From Ornithodoros turicata (lineage: Eukaryota; Arthropoda; Arachnida; Ixodida; Argasidae): a DNA stretch of 64,000 bases. The notes below the pieces were generated by a model. That model worked only from the letters and a program-made list of their open reading frames with translations, searched no databases and was not told the DNA's origin. Positions 62,001 to 64,000 of this stretch are shown piece by piece. The first letter of the stretch is position 1. Each line of letters opens with the position of its first letter. A program made the translations under genes and the position numbers. The DNA lies in the NCBI RefSeq assembly GCF_037126465.1, contig NC_088202.1, positions 117,442,123-117,506,122 of the forward strand. Direction: 5' to 3'.

Positions 62001-63051
62001 TTTCGTGAAGGTAAGAGGACGTCTTAGAAAACGTAGCGACGACGGAGGAAAAAAAAAAAACAAAACAGAAAAACACGGGGACACGAACCACGGTAAACGT
62101 CGAACGGCAGACAGTAGGAGGACGTTGTCTACAAAAAAAAAACTTCTCCCAATCCCTACCCCTCTCACCAAGCTTTGCGAACGTGATTGTGAAATATGTG
62201 AGGAGTCAGGAGCAATGTGAAGTTGCTTTGAGCATGTTCTAGAGGGTCGAATCATACGCATAATGCAGTGTCCTTTGCTTGTTTTTGCAAATACACAGGC
62301 ATGACGCAAGCACGTGATGATATGAATATGACAATGCATTGTGTGGAATTCGCTGCGTGAACCTACCGAGCCAGACTCTCGGAAACATGAGATAAACCGA
62401 TGTTCTGAGGCTGGAACAACATAGAAGGGACAGATACAAACAAAGCCTCAAATTGCCTAAGAAATCAACGATGAAGGATGAATGTCACTGAAAAGGTTAG
62501 CCAGCTGTAGGGATCGAACCCACATCTTAAGATGTGGGTCTGTAAGATGTGGGTTCGATCCCTACAGCTGGCTAACCTTTTCAGTGACTTTCATCTTTTC
62601 TCGGAAGCATGTTTGTCGGACCGGGTTTGGCCGGGCCCGGTGCTGGCGTATATTGTCAGCTCGGGCTCGGTCCGACCCGGAGCACACTGAGCACGGCTCG
62701 GGCCCGTGGAGGGCTCTAGAAGAGATTAGCTGAGCTTGCCTCTTATTATGCAACTCACAGCTGTTCTGTTACACAATTAAACGTGAAGTCTCTTCGTTCG
62801 TTTTCAATGTGTGTATGTTATTTATATTGATATAATTCCATTGAAACATATTATATGACAATTATATTGAAAGCATGTTTCCACAGGGCCAAGGTACAAT
62901 TTCGCACGGCGCTGATGTTCACCATGCAGTACCAGAAATACCGGACCTACACAAAGTTCAAGCCAAGCGGATTGACCAGATGAGCCGCACGGGGTTTCCA
63001 GTAGCATTCATCATCTTCAGCATCATATATTGGCCGTACTATTTATTTTGA
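7801..63051 (+). CDS. Cys-loop ligand-gated chloride channel subunit (GlyR/GluCl-like), 5'-incomplete gene
   Basis: Spliced gene joining 7801-8024, 16622-16704, 17754-17888, 18283-18659, (candidate 20974-21132), 57823-57855 and 62887-63051. All introns are GT/AG and the phases close, giving 338 codons, or 391 with the candidate exon. The product is a plasma-membrane pentameric channel subunit. Visible parts in order: ligand-binding strands with LRQRW and WKPEVFFANAK (loop A type); the Cys-loop, two cysteines 13 residues apart around YPLD; a second cysteine pair 10 residues apart, as in glycine and glutamate-gated channels; M1; PAR before M2, the anion-selectivity signature; M2 with a conserved central leucine; M3; a short intracellular loop; M4; stop. 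Signal peptide and the first N-terminal strands are missing, probably upstream of the window. Exons of 224 and 83 bp match, from memory, the old exon sizes of vertebrate glycine-receptor genes. Ligand is not determinable: glycine, glutamate, histamine, pH or orphan are all possible. Confidence 0.93.
8025..10198. other. Intron A, first part: no other gene seen
   Basis: Donor GTAAGC at 8025. A MITE-like end (CACTCTTAGAAAAAA) sits at 9652-9666, resembling the termini of the 20054-20436 MITE. No second end was paired with it confidently. Confidence 0.5.
10199..10250. promoter_or_regulatory. Two CCAAT-type motifs in a direct repeat
   Basis: CTGATTGGCCTTGTCCA occurs at about 10199 and again 32 bases on. 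ATTGG is the reverse of CCAAT, the NF-Y core. The surroundings are GC-rich. No transcript start or gene can be tied to it, so a function is speculative. Confidence 0.2.
10495..10630. repeat. Short tandem duplication, about 47-bp unit
   Basis: CTCCTGGGTGTTACATT followed by TACCCTGTG recurs with a 47-base spacing, and a more diverged third unit lies upstream (near 10500-10540). Confidence 0.6.
10859..10936. mobile_element. 78-bp hAT-like MITE with 8-bp target duplication
   Basis: Begins TAGAGTCACTAAATAAGC and ends with its complement GCTTATTTAGTGACTCTA. The 8-bp direct repeat GTGCATAT flanks it at 10851-10858 and 10937-10944. The TAGAG terminus and 8-bp duplication fit the hAT superfamily. A second copy is at 53355-53411. 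Confidence 0.88.
10945..12564. other. No gene supported
   Basis: Contains a T-rich run with CTTT repeats (11470-11500) leading into CTAAGAGTGC, another MITE-end-like motif. A likely retroposon 3' end (CCACTCTCCAAAGCC, AATAAAATTGCTGTTGTT) lies near 12086-12122, similar to one at 24402-24434. Confidence 0.45.
12565..12840 (-). pseudogene. Possible LTR-retrotransposon integrase C-terminal fragment
   Basis: Minus-strand frame with CDMQHDWQRVLTNAV and ERARDTEKRYAAYRSSTVH. This resembles the segment between the integrase core and the VGDLV motif of Ty3-type elements, where ERAR, Q/K and RYD-type words are usual. The downstream VGDLVLL motif is not intact. Weak call. Confidence 0.28.
12860..13450 (-). 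pseudogene. LINE reverse transcriptase thumb fragment, degenerate
   Basis: Minus-strand frame at 13174-13450 reads ALNAVQHYL, ISYGKTMVL, then FGKFLGVTVNRILSWQKHI, the KFLGV..D..LTW..H thumb motif of jockey/R1-type LINEs. Downstream, MGVPGKT appears in a shifted frame. Several frame changes make it non-functional. Confidence 0.6.
13452..13585. repeat. Degenerate GTTTCCGTTAC-rich repeat
   Basis: Repeated variants of CGTTTCCGTTACG and TTACCGTTTCC. This is the style of subterminal repeats seen in hAT-type elements elsewhere here (25160-25270, 29880-30010). No clean termini. Confidence 0.4.
13936..14192 (+). repeat. Polypyrimidine tract and retroposon 3' end
   Basis: 13938-14067 is almost entirely C and T on the + strand. 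It is followed by GGAATAGCAAGCCGGATCTT, GGCTAACC and two AATAAA-type signals, as in retroposon tails. The apparent open frames are low complexity only. Confidence 0.5.
14200..15750. other. No gene seen
   Basis: Unique-looking intronic sequence with short frames only. Confidence 0.5.
15754..16224 (-). CDS. Unassigned 156-codon open frame in intron A
   Basis: Longest clean minus-strand frame within the intron, from ATG at 16222-16224 to TAA at 15754-15756. It contains VLESVVQVFIDGCLTQIMNE, NARPDNGLELTSTGN and HEHNISDRAQRCLPW. It has no recognised domain, signal peptide or conserved catalytic motif. It could be a fragment of an unknown repeat, an antisense gene, or chance; GC content there supports long frames only weakly. 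Confidence 0.2.
   Translation of the reverse strand: MKVMPFGVIPLESCAQPETLLPLPTAVLESVVQVFIDGCLTQIMNEVCIKNSPLKNKILKNKPCYIYFVSGTFCVVNARPDNGLELTSTGNHNMKPNAIFAFSKMPLNASYGVRSSAGLVEHEHNISDRAQRCLPWRCALATSLVISMWSQCTSPN
16622..16704 (+). CDS. Channel gene exon B: Cys-loop exon (83 bp)
   Basis: Acceptor is TTTTCATGCAG at 16611-16621 and donor is GTAAGT at 16705. One base completes the split arginine, 27 codons follow, and one base carries over. The peptide reads LKLTFSCMMDLYRYPLDAQV then C, the canonical 13-residue Cys-loop, followed by SIELAS. It is too short to appear as an open frame with its own start and was found by motif and splice signals. Confidence 0.93.
17163..17560 (-). pseudogene. LINE C-terminal and 3' end fragment
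   Basis: Minus-strand reading gives YGLQALQYYLVKLPNGIKDI and SKSDLLNQFVRIQ then a stop, like the end of LINE reverse-transcriptase ORFs. It is followed by a 3' UTR and a tail visible as TATATTATATC on the + strand near 17175. It lies 193 bp before channel exon C. Confidence 0.5.
17754..17888 (+). CDS. Channel gene exon C: loop B/loop C region
   Basis: Acceptor is TTCTTTCGACAG (17742-17753) and donor is GTAACG at 17889. The exon completes a phenylalanine codon, giving FSKTTDELQLFW, then LPQFEIEKV and NTSLCNETFHI. Two N-glycosylation sequons (NTS, NET) flank the first cysteine of the second disulfide. Length is 135 bp with phases 1 in and 1 out, matching its neighbours exactly. Confidence 0.92.
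18283..18659 (+). CDS. Channel gene exon D: M1-M2-M3 transmembrane exon
   Basis: Acceptor is TACATTTCCAG ending 18282 and donor is GTAAGT at 18660. It encodes EYSCLKAEFYLQRSIGYHLV, the second loop-C cysteine and pre-M1. M1 is near exon residues 21-39, the anion-filter PAR at 45-47, M2 about 47-67 with TTLL, M3 about 79-102. It ends in the basic start of the cytoplasmic loop (WRKRPNGTR). Phase 0 at the 3' end. Confidence 0.95.
18660..20051. other. No gene seen
   Basis: Intronic; no repeats with both ends visible. A TTGTTGTTGTTG tract (19932) may be a retroposon tail. Confidence 0.45.
20054..20436. mobile_element. 383-bp MITE with TA target duplication
   Basis: Termini CACTCTAAGAAAAAAGGGTG (left) and CACCCTTTTTTTCTAAGAGTG (right, near-complement) are flanked by TA at 20052-20053 and 20437-20438. 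Internal GTGTAAAAGGGT words repeat. Tc1/mariner-type by duplication; no coding capacity. Confidence 0.75.
20974..21132 (+). CDS. Candidate channel exon E in the M3-M4 loop (159 bp)
   Basis: An open stretch of 53 codons with protein-like composition (PRPKTQYDVYSVNMEKHLD, then DPSSYYGHDMRPQLERC) ends CCT ACA GTG before GTGAGA at 21133. A CAG acceptor ends at 20973, and an alternative AAAG acceptor ends at 20967 in the same phase. Both ends are phase 0, exactly what is needed to fit between exon D and the microexon. It would extend the hydrophilic loop to a usual length. I do not recognise a homolog and the pyrimidine tract is only moderate, so it could be chance or an alternative exon. Confidence 0.42.
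21183..21234. repeat. GTGAAGTACC short tandem repeat
   Basis: Four imperfect copies of GTGAAGTACC in a row. Confidence 0.75.
21240..22921. other. No gene seen
   Basis: Start of the large channel-gene intron. Short frames only, no motif recognised. Confidence 0.5.
22922..23075 (-). mobile_element. Retroposon 3' end, copy 1
   Basis: AACAACAAACAACTTTATTA (the complement of an AATAAAGTTGTT tail), then CACCGCCAGGGGCGATACTCT and GGGGAATGAAATAATGA. The same series occurs at 60326-60475. Confidence 0.6.
23076..24680. other. No gene supported; microsatellite at 24051-24098
   Basis: A minus-strand frame of 123 codons (23142-23513) has no recognised motif. TGTC/TGCG-type microsatellite at 24051-24098. 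A likely retroposon end with AATAAAGTTGTTG is at 24402-24436. Confidence 0.45.
24690..24835. repeat. ATATCGAT-rich subterminal repeat remnant
   Basis: Repeated variants of ATATCGATA and GTTTGGAAAAG after GTAGTGATGCTAAAATATCG, a style common to hAT-type non-autonomous elements. A shorter relative is at 34305-34405. Confidence 0.4.
25621..25790. repeat. 17-bp degenerate tandem repeats, left subterminal array
   Basis: Units such as GCTCATAACCTCCAAAC, GCTCAAAACCTCCGAAC and GCTCATATGCACCGAAA follow head to tail. Part of the array (25691-25728) is inverted. The inverted counterpart is 29537-29715. The position near both ends suggests transposase-binding sites; that is inference. Confidence 0.7.
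25990..26150. repeat. 15-bp degenerate tandem repeats (TTTGATCGAACGCCG)
   Basis: About nine units of 14-15 bp with the pattern TTTG.TCGAA..CCG. Unrelated in sequence to the 17-bp array beside it. Confidence 0.75.
26430..26835 (+). pseudogene. LINE reverse transcriptase C-terminal fragment
   Basis: Reads CAKATPSLWMLRRKFRHGT, LTAYKTLVQPRLVYASAIW, then after a frame change KVQRSAALLILSRFRR, TSSVTCLLQELNLDS and HRRKVNKLKLFFLLYNG to a stop near 26830. This is the thumb and tail of a CR1/L2-like reverse transcriptase, distinct from the family at 1-1478. Confidence 0.7.
27799..27862. repeat. 15-bp degenerate tandem repeats (GGAAAAATTGGTCCC)
   Basis: Four units with the pattern GGAAAA.TT.GTCCC followed by a decayed one. 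Confidence 0.6.
27960..28165. repeat. Dispersed repeat, copy 2
   Basis: Second copy of the repeat at 3340-3560, same orientation, containing GAGGAACATAAAAGCGGTTT and GCGTCTGTTCTTTCTGTTCC. Confidence 0.6.
28324..28676 (+). pseudogene. hAT-family transposase C-terminal dimerisation region, remnant
   Basis: Reads WELELENRSKNFEVKMVDI, then in a shifted frame ASALYFLTTPATVADAERSL, STMKVTDQEYPV, and in a third frame SQLTIRDVRLAEFVV. The P-TVA.AERS.S..K core is the hAT dimerisation signature (ZMYM1-type relatives). At least two frame changes show it is dead. It lies in the centre of the 25128-30023 element and may be what remains of its transposase. Confidence 0.5.
28718..28805 (-). mobile_element. 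Partial tRNA-derived SINE, second family
   Basis: On the minus strand: B box GGTTCGATCCC in GATGTGGGTTCGATCCC, then TACAGCTGGCTAACC and TTTTCAGTGACTTTCATC. The same segment forms both arms of the hairpin at 62477-62595. Confidence 0.6.
29204..29526 (+). mobile_element. tRNA-derived SINE, copy 2, with 10-bp target duplication
   Basis: Near-identical to 3759-4084 (one difference seen: G for C in GAGCGGATTCC). Direct repeat CTTTGTGGTC flanks it at 29194-29203 and 29527-29536. The left arm of the enclosing inverted repeat (25798-25812, complement) holds the matching CTTTGTGGTC only once, so it shows the empty site. It inserted after the arms formed. Confidence 0.92.
29537..29715. repeat. 17-bp degenerate tandem repeats, right subterminal array
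   Basis: Inverted copy of the array at 25621-25790, with TTTGGTGCTTATGAGC, GTTTTGAGCGTTTGGTGG-type units in reverse. Confidence 0.7.
30024..32040. other. No gene supported
   Basis: A + strand frame (30448-30777) includes LQADTNDLYRRVRGRVRSF but has no recognised domain. T runs at 30921 and 30960-30977. Confidence 0.45.
32048..32112. repeat. 15-bp degenerate tandem repeats (CGGACAATATCTCAC)
   Basis: Units CGGACAATATCTCAC, CGGACAGTAGCTCAC, then GCCAATTACTCAC. Related units recur at 32689-32720 (GGACAATTACTGACT, GGACATTTGCTCACC) in the same orientation, about 640 bp on. Confidence 0.6.
32226..32279. repeat. Stem-loop, 20-bp arms
   Basis: GAGGGACACATAAACGACAC (32226-32245) pairs with GTGTCGCTTATGTGTCCCTC (32260-32279), one mismatch, 14-base loop. 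It lies between the two sets of 15-bp repeats. Confidence 0.75.
32725..34160. other. No gene; SINE fragment at 32885-32985
   Basis: 32885-32985 reads ACCAGCTCC, GACTGGGAGGTGACGCGGG, TTTAAATCCCTGC and GTCTGGGGTTTTCC, an eroded SINE head with the B box lost. Otherwise no exon or repeat with visible ends. Confidence 0.5.
34167..34200. repeat. GGGA simple repeat
   Basis: GAGGGAGGGAGGGAGGGAGG-type tetranucleotide tract; on the + strand it could form a G-quadruplex. Confidence 0.85.
34210..36794. other. No gene supported
   Basis: Short frames only. A hydrophobic + strand frame starts at 36213 (MSLRSLLLLLFDCVIVWAV) but it has no acceptor/donor context that I trust. TATCGATA-rich remnant at 34305-34405. 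Confidence 0.45.
36795..37101 (+). mobile_element. tRNA-derived SINE, relative of the 56766-57069 copy
   Basis: Starts ACCAGCTCCCGTGGCATAAT; B box GGTTCGAATCC; body with GGTTTTCCCTGGGTTTTCC and GGCACAGTTCCCCTGAAG; ends CGCTAACGCGGAATTAAATC. The 3' end abuts the 3' end of a LINE on the other strand. Confidence 0.82.
37102..37760 (-). pseudogene. LINE 3' end with reverse transcriptase C-terminal fragment
   Basis: On the minus strand, DRIESVENLAARFITNTT followed by SVTTMKNI matches the thumb region of the families at 1-1064 and 47350-48027 (NRAARFILN). The 3' UTR ends with GTGCCCTTTTAGGGCCCTTG, parallel to their ends. It is interrupted by stops. Confidence 0.65.
37761..38820 (-). other. Unassigned overlapping frames; no gene supported
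   Basis: Two minus-strand frames of 132 and 99 codons (37937-38335, 38235-38534) overlap in different phases. The second contains RGFRSLYFEVHPTFEPSKH. They could be a frameshifted fragment of an unknown repeat. A GA microsatellite is at 37869-37886. Confidence 0.25.
38826..39960 (-). pseudogene. LINE reverse transcriptase split by a hAT-type insertion
   Basis: Downstream of the split (38835-38941, minus strand) QLFADDCVIYRSVKTPAEQD carries the catalytic FADD. Upstream of it (39713-39960) are LNLDSHVLSWIHNFLSK and SGVPQGT in shifted frames, with a T run disrupting the next motif. The two halves belong to one gene interrupted by the element at 38950-39704. Confidence 0.75.
38950..39704. mobile_element. 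755-bp hAT-type non-autonomous element, 8-bp target duplication
   Basis: Termini CAGGGATGGGC and GCCCATCCCTG. GTATGGAA flanks it at 38942-38949 and 39705-39712. Both subterminal regions consist of TATTTAAATAC words. No coding capacity. Confidence 0.93.
39961..40507. other. No gene; possible retroposon 3' tail
   Basis: TTCCCTGGTCATCATCCC, GTGTAAGCGTACAGGAGTAG and TCATCATC repeats around 39955-40130 look like a retroposon 3' end on the + strand. Nothing else recognised. Confidence 0.4.
40508..40648. mobile_element. 141-bp foldback element
   Basis: Arms 40508-40549 and 40607-40648 (42 bp, two mismatches) start CAGCACAATGTACTGAA and enclose a 57-base loop. Target duplication not clear. Confidence 0.8.
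40649..42650. other. Unassigned region with open frames at 41830-42360
   Basis: A GC-rich segment (41510-41720) with GAAGATGGCGGACAGC resembles the start of a gene, but the ATG frame stops after 12 codons. Frames at 41833-42111, 41847-42053 and 42050-42358 overlap in all three phases. No domain recognised. Confidence 0.3.
42648..42815. repeat. 16-bp degenerate tandem repeats (GGCCGAAAATTCAGAA)
   Basis: About ten units such as GGCCGAAAATTCAGAA, AACCGAACTATCAGAA and GGCCGAAAAGTCAGAA, head to tail. Alternating GGCCGAA and AACCGAA variants give a weak 32-bp higher period. Confidence 0.8.
42816..44659. other. No gene seen
   Basis: AT-rich, short frames only. Confidence 0.5.
44660..44755. mobile_element. 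96-bp foldback element
   Basis: Arms 44660-44701 and 44714-44755 (ATGCATAATGTAAAACCCCG and complement) with about three mismatches and a 12-base loop. Confidence 0.75.
44756..45300. repeat. Possible tRNA-like SINE at 44987-45111; otherwise nothing
   Basis: CAACAAGTAATTCA (44987-45000) and its exact complement TGAATTACTTGTTG (45098-45111) bracket a segment with a B-box-like GTTCAATTCC. This could be a small foldback or a decayed tRNA-derived element. Confidence 0.4.
45303..45682. mobile_element. 380-bp foldback element with nested palindrome
   Basis: Outer arms run 45303-45400 and about 45548-45682, sharing CACAACAGAAAGAAG, GTCTAACAT, TTACAAAAT.CCAGAAT and ACATGTTGTAATGTAGAG in inverted order. 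Inside is a perfect 31-bp palindrome arm pair (45403-45433, 45437-45467) with a 3-base loop. Confidence 0.75.
45683..46635. other. No gene seen
   Basis: AT-rich; short frames, no motif. Confidence 0.5.
46636..46990 (-). pseudogene. THAP-domain-like remnant, frameshifted
   Basis: On the minus strand MPRRSCRRCD begins at 46990. In a second frame SSEHSSVNYCKLPKDRRVRS and SSWLTVVPANF follow. Together these resemble the N-terminal C..C and the PKD..R..WL stretch of THAP zinc fingers, which occur in P-element transposases and host regulators. A clean frame of 83 codons (46636-46887) continues with KDQVKKSRAKKIASLMNRL. The frame change and the imperfect second metal pair argue for a pseudogene. Alternative: an exon of an unrelated gene. 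Confidence 0.38.
47103..48530 (-). mobile_element. 5'-truncated LINE (CR1/jockey-like group), second copy
   Basis: On the minus strand the element runs from about 48530 through reverse transcriptase to a 3' UTR with GCCCTCGGGCTTTTAACGTA and an AATA-repeat tail at 47108-47131. Same family as 1-1478. Confidence 0.88.
47350..48519 (-). pseudogene. LINE reverse transcriptase, one in-frame stop
   Basis: One frame is open from YQHGFRRDYS (near 48519) through FIDFAKAFDRVPHD, SGIPQGSVIGPLLFLIY and FADDCVIYR (FADD at 48151-48162). A single TGA at 48070-48072 interrupts QAW-SNWLLPVN. The frame then runs to a stop at 47350-47352. Apart from that codon and the missing 5' half it is intact, so the insertion is fairly young. 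Endonuclease domain absent. Confidence 0.9.
48531..48901. other. No gene seen
   Basis: Between two transposons. Short frames only. Confidence 0.5.
48902..50030. mobile_element. 1.13-kb element with about 350-bp diverged inverted repeats
   Basis: 48904-49258 and 49683-50027 are inverted copies. Shared words in order include GGTGTTYCACATAAATCCC, TGAATAATTCG, TACGCTCATTAAT, GTATCGAGACCTTCAG, TGCTTCGACACTTAGT and GTAATTAATTGGTT. The 420-bp centre is GC-rich with no recognised domain. Ends CAGGGTGTT / CAGGTGTT; target duplication not resolved. Confidence 0.75.
50031..50820. other. No gene seen
   Basis: Short frames only. An AC microsatellite follows at 50825-50846. Confidence 0.5.
50822..51240 (-). 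pseudogene. LINE ORF2 C-terminal fragment with TG-repeat tail
   Basis: Minus strand: MRADLHYLLMDCPDYHRERE then LGAWSSSVHMHKGLHLLWYF and a stop at 50952. This is the HLLL.CP.Y..ER C-terminal motif and terminal helix typical of R1/jockey-type LINE ORF2 proteins. The tail corresponds to the AC/TG repeat at 50825-50846. Confidence 0.68.
51241..52738. other. No gene supported; retroposon-like tail at 51720-51780
   Basis: AATAAACAAACAAACAAGCA near 51751 looks like a retroposon 3' tail on the + strand. The 130-codon + frame at 51838-52230 has no recognised motif. GA microsatellite at 51278-51293. Confidence 0.4.
53355..53411. mobile_element. 57-bp perfect-palindrome hAT-like MITE, 8-bp target duplication
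   Basis: TAGAGTCACTAAATAAGCTA through its exact complement, with a single A at the centre (53383). GTCGACGG flanks it at 53347-53354 and 53412-53419. Same family as 10859-10936 but reduced to the two arms. Confidence 0.93.
53559..53880. repeat. Three tandem units of about 100-115 bp
   Basis: Each unit has AACATTGGAGAAAAATA, then AAAGT..G.TGCTCCA.AATGAC and GTT.ATAC.TGTCA. Units start near 53561, 53661 and 53775. Confidence 0.8.
55860..56035. mobile_element. Imperfect foldback element, about 175 bp
   Basis: GACTAG, AAGGAGGACCCGAA and GGGGAAAAATT on the left recur as complements AATTTTTCCCC, TTCGGGTCTCCTCCTT and CTAGT on the right, with indels. Confidence 0.6.
56036..56765. other. Unassigned frame at 56280-56396; otherwise nothing
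   Basis: A + strand frame ends LAELMHRPQSSDPDVCNISY and LSDEDTRILAGVREFISSR before TAG at 56394-56396. It looks protein-like and follows a T-rich tract ending in CTAG at 56280, so it could be a terminal exon or a repeat fragment. Not recognised. Confidence 0.25.
56766..57069 (-). mobile_element. tRNA-derived SINE with 12-bp target duplication
   Basis: Minus-strand head GGCATGGCCGAGTGGGCTAA (A box) and GGTTCGAATCC (B box) with the spacing of a long-variable-arm tRNA (Leu/Ser type). The body matches 36795-37101, and the tail is an AATC repeat. GTCATAATCATG flanks it at 56754-56765 and 57070-57081. Confidence 0.93.
57082..57822. other. End of large intron; no other gene
   Basis: Runs to the acceptor of the microexon. 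Short frames only. Confidence 0.5.
57823..57855 (+). CDS. Channel gene microexon F, 33 bp, M3-M4 loop
   Basis: A strong acceptor (TTTTTCGTTCGTTTCAG, ending 57822) and a consensus donor GTAAGT at 57856 bracket 33 bases reading VEGHKSCNGDL in phase 0 at both ends. It is 39 kb from exon D and 5 kb from the last exon. Splice signals and phase support it; its peptide is not conserved enough to recognise. It may be alternatively included. Confidence 0.62.
57856..60321. other. Penultimate intron: no other gene seen
   Basis: Begins with GTAAGT. Frames of 89-120 codons (58989-59258, 59670-60032) have no recognised motif. Confidence 0.5.
60322..60475 (-). mobile_element. Retroposon 3' end, copy 2
   Basis: Same order of words as 22922-23075: AACAACAACTTTATT, TTCGCCAGGGGTGGTAATCT, GGGGAATGAAATAATGAG, GGATCAAAGTCCTAT. 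Confidence 0.62.
60476..61403. other. No gene seen
   Basis: T-rich tracts (60680, 60735) and a short duplication TTTTTATAAAGACAT at 60767-60798. Confidence 0.5.
61404..61468. repeat. Stem-loop, perfect 19-bp arms
   Basis: AAAGCTTATGAAGAATGAC (61404-61422) and its exact complement (61450-61468), 27-base loop. It sits just upstream of the hAT-type element. Confidence 0.8.
61503..62718. mobile_element. 1.2-kb hAT-type element with GC-rich subterminal repeats
   Basis: Ends TAGACCTCTGCACAGGCC and, read from the other side, TAGAGCCCTCCACGGGCC. Flanks GAATAGAT (61495-61502) and GAAGAGAT (62719-62726) match at 7 of 8. GGCCCG/CGGGCC words cluster at 61540-61615 and 62615-62705. It contains the hairpin at 62477-62595. 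No transposase. Confidence 0.7.
62477..62595. repeat. Hairpin made of two inverted tRNA-derived SINE tails
   Basis: 52-bp arms (62477-62528, 62544-62595), one or two mismatches. Each holds the B-box GGTTCGATCCC, CTACAGCTGGCTAACC and TTTTCAGTGAC. A partial third start (AAGATGTGGGTC) lies in the loop. Same tail as the SINE fragment at 28718-28805. Confidence 0.82.
62887..63051 (+). CDS. Channel gene exon G: M4 and stop
   Basis: Acceptor is GCATGTTTCCACAG ending 62886. The exon has 54 codons and TGA at 63049-63051. VQAKRIDQMSR is the classic pre-M4 segment, followed by the hydrophobic M4 FPVAFIIFSIIYWPYYLF and an immediate stop, as in glycine and GluCl receptors with a very short extracellular C-terminus. 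Phase 0 matches the microexon. Confidence 0.95.
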   Translation, partial: GQGTISHGADVHHAVPEIPDLHKVQAKRIDQMSRTGFPVAFIIFSIIYWPYYLF

Positions 63052-64000
63052 TGGTGGTTCATTGCATTTCGACGAACCATTCCGAGCCGGGATGGACATT
63101 CCTTACCCTTGAGTTATACCTCGTTCTTCCGAGTTATCGTTCAGGAAAAAGTTCGGAACTTCGCAGCACGGTCGCAAGCGTGGTATGAACCATGTTCGAT
63201 GCGATAATTGCCATACATGTGTGAGATCGTGTGCACACTGGCACTCGTAGCTGTTGTCCCACGGTAGGATTTTACTATGTCTTGGCATGCATCATCGGTA
63301 CAGAAAATGTCGTGCCTGTTGCATATCCCACTGCGTGTTGAAATGTCCAGACCATCACAAGGACTGGTGTATCATGTGCCGGGTGTTTAGTCGAAACATT
63401 CGAACATGTGGAGATGGCGATTTGTTTGTGCGTAACGCGTCATATCCAAGTACAACGTAAGCACATGCAAAATGTTTTGCGTTCGCAACGCCTGGGTTAA
63501 GCGGTGCGTTTGCAGAAGATAAGTACGCTTTCACGACATCACTCGCGCAGTTGTTCCGGGTCACCTGACACGGCTCACTTTTGCTCTTCGCCTGTACTTT
63601 GAATACAAACAACCGACCCTCACTGGACTTCACGAGCCTCCTCACGGCGCTATATCCATGCAGCGCCACTTCAAATTCGTAAGCTAATGAACTCATGCGT
63701 CTCACTTAAGGCACAACACGATGCGCCGCTTGCGGAGTTCTCGGCATCGAGGTCTAGCACGTATAGACTTTTGTTTCCTCTGGACAGAGACAGCCTGGAG
63801 CTGTCGACTAGTTTTGAGATTACACTTGTATTCGAGCGTAAGTAACATGTAGATGACACATGCAAAATTTCAAACAATTCTTGTGCTGAACAAGAAAAAC
63901 AAATGGCATACACACGTACCGTTTCTGTTTCACTGTGACGTGAGTATGATCTGCAGCGACTCGGAGGACGTCATTGGGGTGCGTGAGCGAGATAAAGGTG
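63052..64000 (+). other. 3' UTR or downstream flank of the channel gene
   Basis: No AATAAA or ATTAAA was seen between the stop codon and the window end, so the polyadenylation site is either variant or beyond the window. Short frames here are not supported as genes. Confidence 0.5.

Overview
This window looks like nuclear DNA from an arthropod, most likely a chelicerate such as a tick. That is inferred from a spliced anion-channel gene with GT/AG introns, many LINE, SINE and hAT-type fragments, and retroposon ends of a style I associate with ixodid genomes. There is no prokaryotic gene organisation. One host gene can be supported with confidence. It is a Cys-loop ligand-gated chloride-channel subunit of the glycine/glutamate-receptor type on the + strand. 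Its exons are at 7801-8024, 16622-16704, 17754-17888, 18283-18659, 57823-57855 and 62887-63051, with a further candidate exon at 20974-21132. The exon phases join exactly. The start codon, signal peptide and first part of the ligand-binding domain are not visible and probably lie upstream of the window. The stop codon is at 63049-63051.

Almost everything else is repeat DNA around or inside this gene. Positions 1-7800 hold a 5'-truncated LINE with a palindromic MITE in its 3' UTR, a tRNA-derived SINE and smaller fragments. The intron at 8025-16621 holds LINE and possible LTR-element fragments, a polypyrimidine tract and a 78-bp hAT-like MITE. The large intron (21133-57822, or 18660-57822 if the candidate exon is wrong) is a stack of transposons. 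It contains a 4.9-kb hAT-type element with 8-bp target-site duplications (25128-30023), a 755-bp hAT-type element inserted in a LINE reverse transcriptase (38950-39704), a LINE copy with one in-frame stop (47103-48530), two long inverted-repeat elements (48902-50030 and 52742-55709), a THAP-like remnant (46636-46990), and tRNA-derived SINEs with clear target-site duplications. A last hAT-type element (61503-62718) ends 168 bp before the final channel exon.

The strongest pattern beyond the gene is structural. There are at least twelve foldback or inverted-repeat elements, several with diagnostic target-site duplications. Five unrelated loci carry 14-17-bp degenerate tandem repeats of one architecture, and one of them forms the subterminal region of the 4.9-kb hAT-type element. 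No tRNA gene, rRNA gene, CRISPR array or complete transposase was found. All calls come from reading the sequence; no database search was run.
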